From: Carposina sasakii
Taxonomy: Eukaryota > Arthropoda > Insecta > Lepidoptera > Carposinidae
Length of the DNA: 64,000 nt
Reading direction: 5' to 3'
NCBI GenBank assembly: GCA_014607495.2
Contig: CP053149.1
Span: 11,792,120-11,856,119 of the forward strand
The notes under the pieces: generated by a model
Seen by the model: the letters and a program-made list of their open reading frames with translations, nothing else
Told to the model about the DNA's origin: nothing
Databases searched by the model: none
Shown here: piece by piece, positions 12,244 to 21,788 of the stretch
Layout of the letters: each line of letters opens with the position of its first letter
How positions within the stretch are numbered: the first letter of the stretch is position 1
Position numbers and translations under genes: made by a program

Positions 12244-12304
12244 ATCCTCGTCCAACCCACTAAGAGTGAGCGCCGTGGGACACGGCTTATGCAGGATGGC
12301 CGAG
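12244..12304 (+). other. 3'-terminal exon-like segment and pre-LTR motif
   Basis: Preceded by TTTTATTTTACAG, a strong splice acceptor (exon start 12244). The segment ends GCAGGATGGCCGAG directly against the 3' LTR, where the polypurine tract normally lies; no purine run is visible. AGGATGGCCGAG equals the 5' part of insect tRNA-Leu as I recall it. Confidence 0.4.
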
Positions 12305-12746
12305 TGTTACAGTTTACAGTCAGCACCACATCATACATATGAATATATAGCGTACCTTATAATATTAATTATTATTATTATATAAAGTCAATTGATTAAA
12401 GGCTATATTTTATAAAGGTAGCTATTAAGACTCCTGCAATATTGTTCTGGGAGGTTGCGATGGTTGTATAAATAGCAGGGTAGAAACTAAATGGTGTCAC
12501 TTTATTCTTGACTGTTGAGTTTGTAAGACGTTACTCTGCTCGATCTCTGTTCTATTTAAAAACATTGCAACGATATAATCTATTTACGGCGAATCGGGTT
12601 TCTTGCTGCTTCTTTCCCCGAATGTTATATCGCCTGAAGCAGCTTTAACTGTATAAGTGATAAATAAATAGTTCTACATAGCAACTGCGATGTTTGACTC
12701 CGCATCCTGAATATACTGCTGCGCCAACGAGTAATCTTCGGTGACA
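12305..12746 (+). repeat. 3' LTR of the LARD-like element (442 bp)
   Basis: Reads as identical to 6534-6975. It is followed by AATA, the target duplication. Matching LTRs after thousands of bases of decayed arrays imply recent insertion of an already-repetitive element. Confidence 0.88.
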
Positions 12747-12750
12747 AATA

Positions 12751-14450
12751 TTTTCATTAAATGTTCTTACCGCAAATTTCTTTACGATTTTTTTTATTTC
12801 ATTCAGCATGGGTTTTATAGATTAGTCCTTATTGTGAAGGTGACGAAACAATCGTGATAAGGTACGAGTATATACACTCTACTTATAACCCACTCTATGA
12901 ACAGCATGTCACTTCAGGCTACAAAAGTACTTAGCCCGTCGATTATACTTTACTCGAATGTAAAATCGGCGTCCCATTCTCTACGGACGGAAGTAAACGG
13001 AAACTGAATATTGTATACCACTAATTTGCCTATAAGGTCAACACTAGCACCGCCAGCGGCTCTATAGGCTTAGGGTATCTACTATAGGGATACGAGTAGA
13101 GAGATCGGAATGGAATAGATCTCATGAAAGCAGTAACACTGTGCCCGAGGGACACTCCGAGACACCTGCTTCGAATACATTGATTTAACTGAAACTTACG
13201 TTCATATGATACAAGTCTAGCTAGATTATACATAGATACATATTCAAACAGCTGTATTCCCAAAATAGGAGCGTCAGAGTAAAATCACGAAGGAGACCCT
13301 TACAGCCACGTTTAGCAAAGCTATTTAGTTTAATAAGGGCATTGCCATTGGGATTTTGACTATGATATAGAATTTTAATGGCATTTTATGAATAAATCAT
13401 TAAAATCATACCTAACTGTAAAATTACAATTTGATTTAAACCTACAAATCGAACATCACATGACCACCTGCATCATTCACAGCAACTTTTGTTTTGTGAC
13501 CATATTTATAAACGCAACATATAGTATAGCCGTCGAACAAGTTCTTTTTCGCGCATACAAGTAACTGAAAACGTGACGTCATAATGTGGTAGCCGTATGT
13601 ATGGAGCATTTTTTGGCAAGTCTAAAATTGTGATTTTGAAATTGTTATATCCCGGAAAGTTTTCACGCTAGCGAAGTTTTTCTTTCGCAAATGTTTATTT
13701 TATTTTATGATCATTTGATATAAATACAAATAAAATAACTGTCAACATCCCTATTGCCTAAATCTTGGTCATATCGCTATTCCAACATATCATGTCATTG
13801 TAAAGGGTTTTACGCCGTCATAGAAAAATCTTCGCAACGAGGTCTACTTAAGCCCTCTTGGACTATCTGCCTAAATCTTAAATGCAATACATATAATAAT
13901 ACCAGAACTGATATTATAATATTTTTCTTTAACAGATAATATTATTGTAGCTTTGGATACCTAGATGGTGAAAGTGAACTTAAACCGTCCCATTTAAAAT
14001 TTCATACTCACAACATTAACAAAAGTATAAACAAAGCGTTATTTATAATTACACTCAGTAATGTTATCCAACTTTGACCCCAAAATGCATTTAACCTTTC
14101 TATCACCCACATTCACCCGCAAGGTGTTTCTTGGACCCCTGCGGATTCGGGCCGAAGTGCTGAGAAAACTTTAGGGTCCATATTTATTGTTATAGCCTCA
14201 TTAAGGTACCTAAAACGATATCCAACGAATTGCAAATAAATAAACCACTCAGACCCCCGCACTAAAATGTTAGGAGAAATTAGATTTCGTTTAATTCATT
14301 GACTATTTGGGCCCCGATTGAATTAAAATAACATCTATTGCACATTTCTAGTACTAATTTAAATAAAAAATAGATACATACATAATTTACTTGTACCTAT
14401 AACTTTAGGTTACTAGGAAAGCCATAGATCATAAATATATACATAGGTAT
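12751..14450. other. Non-genic region
   Basis: No supported gene. A dispersed-repeat fragment lies at 13251-13322. The segment 13530-13620, with ACGTGACGTCATAATG, resembles a dispersed lepidopteran repeat, but I find no second copy here. Confidence 0.5.
13251..13322 (+). repeat. Fragment of dispersed family D
   Basis: Contains CACGAAGGAGACCCTTACAG and CCACGTTTAGCAAAGC, matching the first module of the family (compare 55345-55473). Degenerate and lacking the second module. Confidence 0.55.
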
Positions 14451-14740
14451 ACACACAGTGGTGTTCACAACAATAGGGTCAGATGTTTAAGATCAATGAC
14501 AAGTTGCTAGTTCACCGCATGAGAGAACGCCCTTAATTTCCTAAGTCGACTTTTACGACATGCACGAAGGAGGTTCAGCTGATGTATTCTCGTGAAGCTC
14601 CTCATCAGCACAAAGGAAGCAAGTTGCTAGTTCACCGCATGAGAGAACGCCCTTAATTTCCTAAGTCGACTTTTACGACATGCTCGAAGGAGGTTCAGCT
14701 GATGTATTCTCGTGAAGCTCCTCATCAGCACAAAGGAAGT
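14451..14740 (+). repeat. Family D repeat with internal 120-bp tandem duplication
   Basis: The second module of family D (from CAAGTTGCTAGTTCACCGCA to CATCAGCACAAAGGAAG) occurs twice in direct tandem, at 14500-14619 and 14620-14739. I see one internal mismatch (A14564 versus T14684). The high identity implies recent local duplication. The 72-codon frame starting inside it is incidental. Confidence 0.85.
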
Positions 14741-15676
14741 CACACACAAGGAAATAGTCAAATACATAATAAAACAAATGAAGTATTGTTATAAAAAGGA
14801 TAGATACAACATAAACCCAGCTTGCGAAGCGCTTTCATTAACAATAAAATTCGCTGTTGATTTAAACATCATCAAATCAAAATTCGGTGTATTCATTTGC
14901 GATGAACTGCGCTCTATCGCAAAAGGGTAAAGTTGCCCCGGAATTATTGAGCGCAAATTTTGAAGACCACAACCCTTTGAATAGTCAATGTCGCATGCCC
15001 TTATCTTGCCACAAAAGGCGACACCACATTACCGGTATTATGTCGGCAGAGGGTACAGTTTTCCGCGAGATATGTAGCTAAATATGCCGCATCCAACCTC
15101 TATAAAGATGATACTTTTCTTTGCGTCATTGGTGTACGTTATAAGCTGCGTACTGTATAGCACGATAGGATGGAATATACTCACATGTTTGGTATTAAAG
15201 TTGTAAATTGTATAAACTTTCAAGTAGGTACAGGCGTTTTCAAAGTGCAATTTATATTGTATTGGAAGTTGGGAGCGCTTTGCCGGCTCCACAATATTTT
15301 GTGCCCGGCCAATGTGCCGTCTATGCTTGCATGTCGTCAGTTTAAACGGGCGCCGTGTGTTTTCGGAAATAGGGAATTTAATAAAGGTCTAACGAAGACA
15401 GATAGTTTTGGATAAGCCAATTTTCCGGATTGATATGATCAAATTACTTTAATTAGGTACTTGTCTGTGCCTATACTGAACTTTTTAACGTAGCGGATAG
15501 ATGTATCTGTTGGCCATTGCGTGGAAAAAGACTCATCAGGTTATTTTTAGATTGTAATTCCCATTTTAAAACAATCCTATGTGTTTGTGGTGCTTTGTAA
15601 TACTTGTTTAGATACTTTTATACACATGTCAGAACTGCACAATTTTTAAATAAACCTACCTACTTACATAGTATTT

Positions 15677-15790
15677 AAGCCGCGTGGTGACAGCAGAGTA
15701 GAATTTGTACCACCCCATGTCTGCCCGTGGGTATCGTACAAGGCGATTAAGGGTACTCATACATAGGTGGTACATTAGGCACGCCTCATA
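15677..15790 (+). mobile_element. S1 SINE, head fragment
   Basis: Begins AAGCCGCGTGGTGACAGCAG and runs through CATGTCTGCCCGTGGGTATC to GGCGATTAAGGG, matching the first ~110 bp of the complete copy at 26052-26325. The tail half is missing. Confidence 0.65.
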
Positions 15791-16671
15791 TCGACTTGGT
15801 CACTAGTAAAGTGCGTTTCACCGCATAGTTCCTTTGGATGATGGCGCTAGTTACTATGTATATGACCACATTTTCTGTGTCATAGCATACAAAAAATGTT
15901 AGTTCCGAAATCAGGCATAGGAGTTATTCTATGAAACAGAGTCTAGGGTTTTCAACTTTATAGTTCTTAAGGCTTAGATTTGAGCACTCGTATATATTTT
16001 GTATCGGGCGCTGCTTTGGAATTTCGAAACGGAATTTTTTATTTCCAACGTCAGTTCGTAATTTTTAATTATAATTGCATTGCTGATTTGCCGTATTTTA
16101 TATTATGATAAAATATTAAATTATTATCTCCCATATTAAAAGTATGAATGATATTATATTGTAAGAGGAAAAAAAATAACCAAAATTATATTTATTTTAG
16201 TAATTGTCGAACAATTTACACTCCATACTGCTATCGGTAAAAACCAAGAACTTTTAAACTATTGCTTCCATTATGAAATGGAGATATATCAAATAAGCGA
16301 ATATACATAAAGTCATTTCTTAGTTCGGAAACAGAAACTACGTTTACTATGTGGAAACCCTAGACACAGGTGTGTTCAGAGGCCTGGTTAGTCAATATAG
16401 CAGTTCGAAGCCAGTCAGTTTACGGCACCCAAGGGAGTGCACACCTAGATAGGCTACATATATACATACTCGTTGCCCAGTCTGTTTTGCCAGCCGGTAA
16501 TTATTCTGTATATTTTGTGGAGACAGCGTAATTTTGCACTAAGTTTTTAGGAGGTTGTGAAACGTTGTGTATTTGTTAGACAATAAAGGATGCTTTAAAT
16601 TTAACCTAAGTACCTGTACCGGCTTTGTGATTTAAAGAAAATCGGGTTTTATTGTTAAGTAGAGATCACTT

Positions 16672-16754
16672 TTTTGATTATTGGGATCTGCCCCGGCTTT
16701 GCACGGTTATAAGTAATGCCTTTTTACGTGGACAAAGTCGTGGGCGGCCACTAT
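16672..16754 (+). mobile_element. Degenerate Helitron-like 3' end
   Basis: Ends ACGTGGACAAAGTCGTGGGC then GGCCACTATAG, recognisably like the hairpin plus CACTAG end of the element at 21789-21998, but the CTAG is disrupted. The 5' boundary was not found. Confidence 0.4.
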
Positions 16755-17925
16755 AGAAAATTGTTATTTTTAAACTTTTTCAGGCAATTTTTTAATTTAA
16801 CTTTGCGTAACGACCATTATTGTAGACCGAGAAATATTCTAAAAAAGGAAGCGAAATCGGTTCTTGAGATTTGCGCTTAGCGACATATTTAGCGATTCAT
16901 TTTTATATTATAGATTAACCGATAACCGCGACTTTGTTCACCTGGACAACATAATGTAACCTATGTCCATCTCCGTACTCTCAAATTTACTATTGGTTGA
17001 TCAAATAAAGCGTGAATAACAAAGAAACCAATAAACAAACTTAGTTTCGTATTCATACTATTAATTAAGAGATTAGTGCGGATAATCGCTCTTTGTACCC
17101 CATAAAAATGTACCTAGAGCATGGAGAAAGTATAAAAGAGGAGGTGGGACTATGAACTGAGTCGTGTGGCAATCGTGAGGCCATGACGTCATGATAGGGG
17201 TGGAGCTTCAGGGCCAGTGTGTGTAACGCAGTAGCTGTAACCACACGCTTATGCAAGTAGTTTGGCTAGTTACTACAAGGTGGTTTCTGTATAAATGGGC
17301 AGGGCTACAGTGTTAGGATGCTCCCCTCGTCCCATACTTCACCCCCGCTCAGCGGCACACTATTCTTCTATGAAAATATACTTAGCCACTGCTCCTCTTT
17401 TATTTCTTCTCCATGACCTAGAGCTAAACGTGTGTTATGAGTTATGACCGAAATTACAATTTTCTCAAAAGACCTATTCTACATAAAATAAATAAAAATT
17501 GTGTATCTAGGCACCTAAACCTTTTTTGTTCAGTCTTTTTCTTCTGAAATATATAAAAAAGCTCAGTACCTGAGCTGTAACAGTTTCTGCCTTAAAACCA
17601 TTTCTGCCGTAACGGTATACCTACCGTTTTTACCTTCGAGGTACGGAACACTAAATCTTAACGAGGGTTAAGGGTAACCTATTTTGTTGTCAAATAAAAG
17701 TAGAAAGTTTCGCGTTGTCGGGAAAATGACGCACCTAGATAATCCGTTCTAGGTATATTGAATTTGACCAAGCTTTACCCGTGAGTTCAAATTTTTTACT
17801 ATAAACGTATTGCACATATATAGAGCAAGTTGATAAATAACGGGCATCGACTTATTTTGTGTTTGCTTGCTCATTAAATTTTTTTAGAAATTACATCTAT
17901 ATTTATTTATTTGGTGTTATATATT

Positions 17926-18362
17926 TGTCGGAGATCAAGATGTCATATCCTACAGTCGGATCTCCAACGCCATCTATTTTCAATCGTTGAAGTTAGAAAC
18001 GTCAAGTCGACAGCTATCACTGACTTGAGGACAGCTGTCACTTGGGTAAAGACAAGACAGAGTACTGAGAGGGCGTCACGGTAGATTTACAACGACCACC
18101 GGGTCGTTTGAATTGAGCCGGAGGGTATTCTGTGCTGGCTTGTTGCGTCTGTCGAGCGAAGCACGGGTGCTAATCAGCCTCTGTCTTGTACTTACCACGT
18201 TTCTACGTTATCCGCTAGAATCCTAGTAATCTTGTGCGTAGATACAGTGAAAGTGTTTGTGATTCCTAATTAAGCTTGTTTACTACACGCCGCATTCTTT
18301 ATTTCGGATTTTGGAAGATGTCGGACACACCTAACGGCACGCCATTCGACCCATCTACGTCA
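17926..18362 (+). repeat. 5' LTR of the chimeric gypsy element (437 bp)
   Basis: TG...CA ends. The matching copy lies 3416 bp downstream and no mismatch was seen. The last 45 bases (18318-18362) are the first codons of gag, so the start codon and about 15 codons lie within the LTR, as in yeast Ty1 but unusual for a Ty3/gypsy element. Confidence 0.92.
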
Positions 18363-19547
18363 TCAGGCGTGGGATGCAACCCGGATCACCCACATGAAAC
18401 ACGTGCTTCAAATAGTGACTCGAGCGAAGAAAAATGGCGTCTTCTCTTCGAGCAACAAAATCAAAATTTTCTGGCGTTGGTGCAAGCAATAAAACTACCT
18501 GCATCTTCGGACTCTATTCGCCTTCCTGATTTCGACCCAGAGAAAAGAAACATCGACGCCCGAGCTTGGATAACGACCGCGGACATGTGTATCACAGATC
18601 TACATCGCCATGGATCTTCTCTGATGATCGCGTTAAGCCACGCACTCAAGGGCGAAGCATCATCTTGGCTGTCTTCAATATCGTTTCCTAATATGACGTG
18701 GGCCGATTTTAAGGAGCTTTTCGTAGCAAGGTATGACTGTCCTGAAACTGCTGCTTCCTTTCTCATCAGTATGCACGACAAGAAACCGAGAGATAACGAG
18801 TGCCTGGCCTCATACGCCGCTACCCTCATAACATCCTTAATGGCAAGGTGGAATGGACTGACTACAGAACAGATAGCAATAGCCACTGTCTTAGCTCATA
18901 TTTCAAAACAAGAGCCACGTGTTCAGAGAATTGCTATAACGACTGACATCAAGATGCGTAACCATTTACAAAAGGAACTGAAGGCTGTCTCGTTCCTGAA
19001 GAGAAGTTATTCATCAAGTATTTATCGTGATGGACCCGACCTAAAAAGAAACCGACCTAATGGATCTGCTGTGACCATCAAGTGCTTTAATTGTGGACAA
19101 CTAGGCCACAAATCTCTTCAATGTCGCAACAAAGCCAATTCGAAGAAGCAAGATGACCGGTCCAAACACAGGTCCTTTCACGGGGACCATAACTCGACCA
19201 ACCAACCTACAGGGAGAACCGATCGCATCACCTGCTTCAACTGCCGGGAACAAGGCCACTATGCATCCGACTGCCCGAAGAGGAAAATCAAGGAGGGGAA
19301 CAACGGTACCGGCGGCGGCACTGGAACTGATCCAGCTAAGGAAAAGCGAGTAGACGTGTGCATTGTGAATGCGCCTTCGGGTTCTCTGCGTCACTCTGGT
19401 GAGTCATTCCCATTTACTTACGACTCAGGTTCAGAGTGTTCCTTAGTTAAAGAATCGATTGCTTTGAAATTTAGTGGTAAGCGAATTTATGACAATGTTT
19501 CTATGACTGGTATAGGACAAACTTCTATAGCCTCGTACATGCTCTAG
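18318..19547 (+). CDS. Gag polyprotein with N-terminal protease piece
   Basis: A 409-codon frame from the ATG at 18318, preferred over the upstream TTG-initiated extension. Residues ~70-240 form the retrotransposon Gag capsid-like region (WLSS, TWADFKELF). Two zinc knuckles follow: CFNCGQLGHKSLQC at about 256-269 and CFNCREQGHYASDC at about 306-319, which bind element RNA during particle assembly. An aspartic protease active site D-S-G lies at about 369-371. The protease is cut off after about 40 residues where a deletion joins it to RT out of frame, giving a stop at 19545. The gag part has no internal stop and looks functional; the protease does not. Confidence 0.88.
   Translation: MSDTPNGTPFDPSTSSGVGCNPDHPHETRASNSDSSEEKWRLLFEQQNQNFLALVQAIKLPASSDSIRLPDFDPEKRNIDARAWITTADMCITDLHRHGSSLMIALSHALKGEASSWLSSISFPNMTWADFKELFVARYDCPETAASFLISMHDKKPRDNECLASYAATLITSLMARWNGLTTEQIAIATVLAHISKQEPRVQRIAITTDIKMRNHLQKELKAVSFLKRSYSSSIYRDGPDLKRNRPNGSAVTIKCFNCGQLGHKSLQCRNKANSKKQDDRSKHRSFHGDHNSTNQPTGRTDRITCFNCREQGHYASDCPKRKIKEGNNGTGGGTGTDPAKEKRVDVCIVNAPSGSLRHSGESFPFTYDSGSECSLVKESIALKFSGKRIYDNVSMTGIGQTSIASYML
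18363..18377 (+). other. Candidate primer-binding site of the gypsy element
   Basis: TCAGGCGTGGGATGC directly follows the 5' LTR and matches the corresponding site of the LARD-like element (TCAGAAGTGGGATGC) at 13 of 15 positions. It would pair with the 3' side of a tRNA-Leu-like primer without the terminal CCA. It also lies inside gag coding sequence, so base choice is constrained twice. Confidence 0.45.
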
Positions 19548-19797
19548 GCGATCTCGTGAACAAGTACGTTGTAGTGTACATGGATGACGTGCTAGTTGTG
19601 GCCAGTAACATCGACGAAGCTTTCGATAGACTAAAGGTAGTATTAGAAGTTCTTTCTGTGAAGGGATTTTCGTTAAATCCTAAAAAGTGCTCATTCCTGA
19701 AAGAAAAAGTAGAGTACCTAGGCTTCGAGGTGCGCCGAGGTCAAATTCGTCTGAATCCACGAAAGATAGTTGCACTTACCGCTTTACCACCGACCGG
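19538..19797 (+). pseudogene. Reverse transcriptase fragment (palm, YMDD)
   Basis: Only the central-to-C-terminal RT palm remains. The catalytic YMDD is at 19577-19588, followed by NPKKCSFLKEKVEYLGF, the typical Ty3/gypsy motif after the active site, and a lead into the RNase H connection. The frame opens at about 19540 (ALGDLVNKY), fused out of frame to the protease upstream. RT motifs N-terminal to YMDD are deleted, so it cannot polymerise. GC-balanced codon use matches the gag, so I assign it to the same parent element. Confidence 0.85.
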
Positions 19798-20319
19798 CGC
19801 TCTTAATAATCAAGGTAGATTTTATGATTTTCATTTTGATTCGGGTGCTGAGTGTTCACTAATAAAAGAAAGCGTTGCATCAAGTTTCAATGGTAAAAGA
19901 ATTGCTAAAACTGTCTCTCTAACGGGAATTGGTCAAACCAGTGTATTCAGCACCCAGCAAATACTGTGTAATGTTGAAATTAATGATTATTGTTTAGAAC
20001 TTTTATTACATGTTTTACCCGATGTGTATATGCGTAGTGATATTATGCTAGGTCGTGAAATATTGAGTCAAGGCTTCGTTATTAACTTGTCAACAAATAA
20101 TTTTAGCATTTCAAAACAAAATAATTTGACAGTTTTAAATTGTGACGTTTTAACAGATTCTAGTATCAGTAACGACTTTAGTAATGTTGACACAGATATA
20201 CCCTCTTGTAAAAAGTCAGATCTTTTAACTATTTTAGGTGAATATTCCAGTTATTTTACAACATGTTTGCCAAAAACTCGTGTAACTACAGGTGAACTCG
20301 AAATTCGATTAATTGATCC
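19798..20319 (+). pseudogene. Second, diverged protease plus RT leader (parent B)
   Basis: In frame with the RT fragment. It repeats the protease: D-S-G at 19838-19846, then SLIKESVA and LTGIGQTS, parallel to the first copy's SLVKESIA and MTGIGQTS but with many substitutions. It continues into a fuller protease (LPDVYMRSDIMLGREIL) and the pre-RT leader ending GELEIRLIDP. Codons are strongly A/T-ending, unlike gag and RT. Two diverged protease copies in one element cannot come from simple deletion and point to recombination with a related family. Confidence 0.78.
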
Positions 20320-20527
20320 GAAGTATAGAGGTCCTTTTAGGGTATCGGAGGTACTTGAAGGTAATCGTTATGTTCTTAAAGCCCTTAATTCCAATAGAAC
20401 CTATAAGTACGCACATGACAGACTTAGGCGAATGCCTGCGAATGACATTACCAATGACATGCTGACATGTGACCGTGATGATAATCTGTGCGAACTTGAC
20501 GGGGATGGACCGTCATGTTCAAATTAA
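20320..20527 (+). pseudogene. Integrase C-terminal tail fragment
   Basis: After the LIDP leader the frame jumps straight into KYRGPFRVSEVLEGNRYVLK, the SH3-like/GPY-type end of Ty3/gypsy integrases, then a YAHDRLRRMP tail and a stop at 20525-20527. RT, RNase H and the integrase zinc-binding and DDE domains are absent. The junction is near 20317-20323. Confidence 0.75.
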
Positions 20528-20550
20528 TGTTGAGTTGACTGATTGAGAGT

Positions 20551-21063
20551 GGTTTACGGATACCGGATAGAGGTATTCAAGAGTCACTGGATGGAAGTGA
20601 CTAGACTGGTTTACGGAAGCTGGATGGAAGTTTCCAAGAGTTGCTAGATTGAGGCAACTAGACTTACTTGACTGACGTTACTCTATATGGATTGTGTATA
20701 CTGTAGCCTTGTTTTGGAATTATTTACCTTGTGTGTGCCAGACCATCAAGTTCCTAGTAATTTTGATATCGAAATTAATGTGACCTCAGAGTCTAAATGA
20801 ATGAATTTTCATATGCGATGTACAAGTTACTGACCGGTTTTTTTAAATTGTGACTTTGACAAACGCTTGACAGACAGTAGTATGTATTTGTGGCAGAACC
20901 GAAGGACCGAGTTTCTGCTGTAGCCGATGGACAGTGCTACATGTGTGTGTGTGGGAAACCGAAGGACCGTGTTTCCGTAGTAGGTAGCCGATGGACTGTG
21001 CTACATGTGTGTGTTGGAAACCGAAGGACTGTGTTTCCATAGTAGATAGCCGAAGGACTGGCT
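20551..21063 (+). repeat. Tandem repeats in the 3' noncoding part of the gypsy element
   Basis: Two sets. At 20551-20672 a unit with GTGGTTTACGGA, GGATGGAAGT and an ACTAGAC end occurs about twice. At 20892-21063 a ~63-bp unit (AACCGAAGGAC, GTTTCCGTAGTAG, TAGCCGATGGAC, GTGCTACATGTGTGTG) occurs about 2.5 times. They lie between the pol stop and the 3' LTR; function unknown. Confidence 0.75.
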
Positions 21064-21248
21064 ATATGACTAACTGTTACTGTAATGTTGACCGAAGGAA
21101 AGGTCTGACTGATTTAAACGTATGTGCGAGTCTGCTTATCTTTTATTTTTTATGTCTTTACGTAAAGATTTTGGGAACTTGACGGTCGATGAGCGATTTT
21201 TGTGATTTCATGAACTATTGTAATAAGAAGTCTTTAAATTTAAGTTAA

Positions 21249-21341
21249 GGCAGAATGGCCGAGCGCAGATACTTCCTTGAGTTATCTTGTTCACAGATTC
21301 ATCGGTTCTACCCGAGGACGGGTAGTCTGTCAAAATGGCCG
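21249..21341 (+). other. Pre-LTR segment with tRNA-Leu-like words
   Basis: GGCAGAATGGCCGAGCG at 21249-21265 and CAAAATGGCCG directly against the 3' LTR. Both resemble the 5' end of insect tRNA-Leu (from memory GTCAGGATGGCCGAGCG). A short purine run (GAGGACGGG, 21313-21321) is the nearest thing to a polypurine tract. Confidence 0.4.
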
Positions 21342-21778
21342 TGTCGGAGATCAAGATGTCATATCCTACAGTCGGATCTCCAACGCCATCTATTTTCAAT
21401 CGTTGAAGTTAGAAACGTCAAGTCGACAGCTATCACTGACTTGAGGACAGCTGTCACTTGGGTAAAGACAAGACAGAGTACTGAGAGGGCGTCACGGTAG
21501 ATTTACAACGACCACCGGGTCGTTTGAATTGAGCCGGAGGGTATTCTGTGCTGGCTTGTTGCGTCTGTCGAGCGAAGCACGGGTGCTAATCAGCCTCTGT
21601 CTTGTACTTACCACGTTTCTACGTTATCCGCTAGAATCCTAGTAATCTTGTGCGTAGATACAGTGAAAGTGTTTGTGATTCCTAATTAAGCTTGTTTACT
21701 ACACGCCGCATTCTTTATTTCGGATTTTGGAAGATGTCGGACACACCTAACGGCACGCCATTCGACCCATCTACGTCA
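21342..21778 (+). repeat. 3' LTR of the chimeric gypsy element (437 bp)
   Basis: Reads as identical to 17926-18362, including the gag start codons, which have no use at this end. It is followed by TATT, the target duplication. Confidence 0.92.
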
Positions 21779-21788
21779 TATTGATGTA

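Larger units (their letters stand above)
6534..12746 (+). mobile_element. Non-autonomous LTR retrotransposon (LARD-like), full length
   Basis: A complete 6213-bp LTR element. Two direct repeats of 442 bp (6534-6975 and 12305-12746) read as identical, begin TGTTAC and end GTGACA (TG...CA ends), and are flanked by the 4-bp target duplication AATA (6530-6533 and 12747-12750). A primer-site candidate follows the 5' LTR, and a GGATGGCCGAG motif abuts the 3' LTR, fixing the plus orientation. The 5.3-kb interior has no frame over about 75 codons and no gag, protease, RT or integrase motif, so it must have moved with proteins from another element. The interior contains tandem arrays, a nested SINE and exon-like segments. 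The 4-bp duplication suits Ty3/gypsy integrases, but BEL/Pao ancestry is not excluded. Confidence 0.88.
14741..17925. other. Non-genic region with repeat fragments
   Basis: No supported gene. It includes an S1 SINE head (15677-15790) and a Helitron-like tail (16672-16754). A TATA-containing stretch lies at 17115-17345 (AGTATAAAAGAGG near 17130, TGTATAAATGGGC near 17290) with a GATG/ATGACGTCATGA core between, which could be promoter-like or a solo LTR, but no boundaries were found. Confidence 0.45.
17926..21778 (+). mobile_element. Chimeric, internally deleted Ty3/gypsy-type retrotransposon
   Basis: A complete 3853-bp insertion. LTRs of 437 bp (17926-18362 and 21342-21778) begin TGTCGG, end ACGTCA and read as identical. 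They are flanked by the 4-bp target duplication TATT (17922-17925 and 21779-21782). Between them lie an intact gag ORF with two CCHC knuckles, an RT fragment with YMDD, a second diverged protease region and an integrase C-terminal tail. Most of RT, RNase H and the integrase core are missing. The YLGF and chromatin-tail-like motifs indicate Ty3/gypsy; the clade (Mdg3- or Mag-like) was not settled. Base composition changes near 19800, marking a junction between two parent elements. Confidence 0.92.

Noticed and set aside
18461..18886. 141-codon minus-strand frame
   Set aside because: It is a shadow of the gag ORF.
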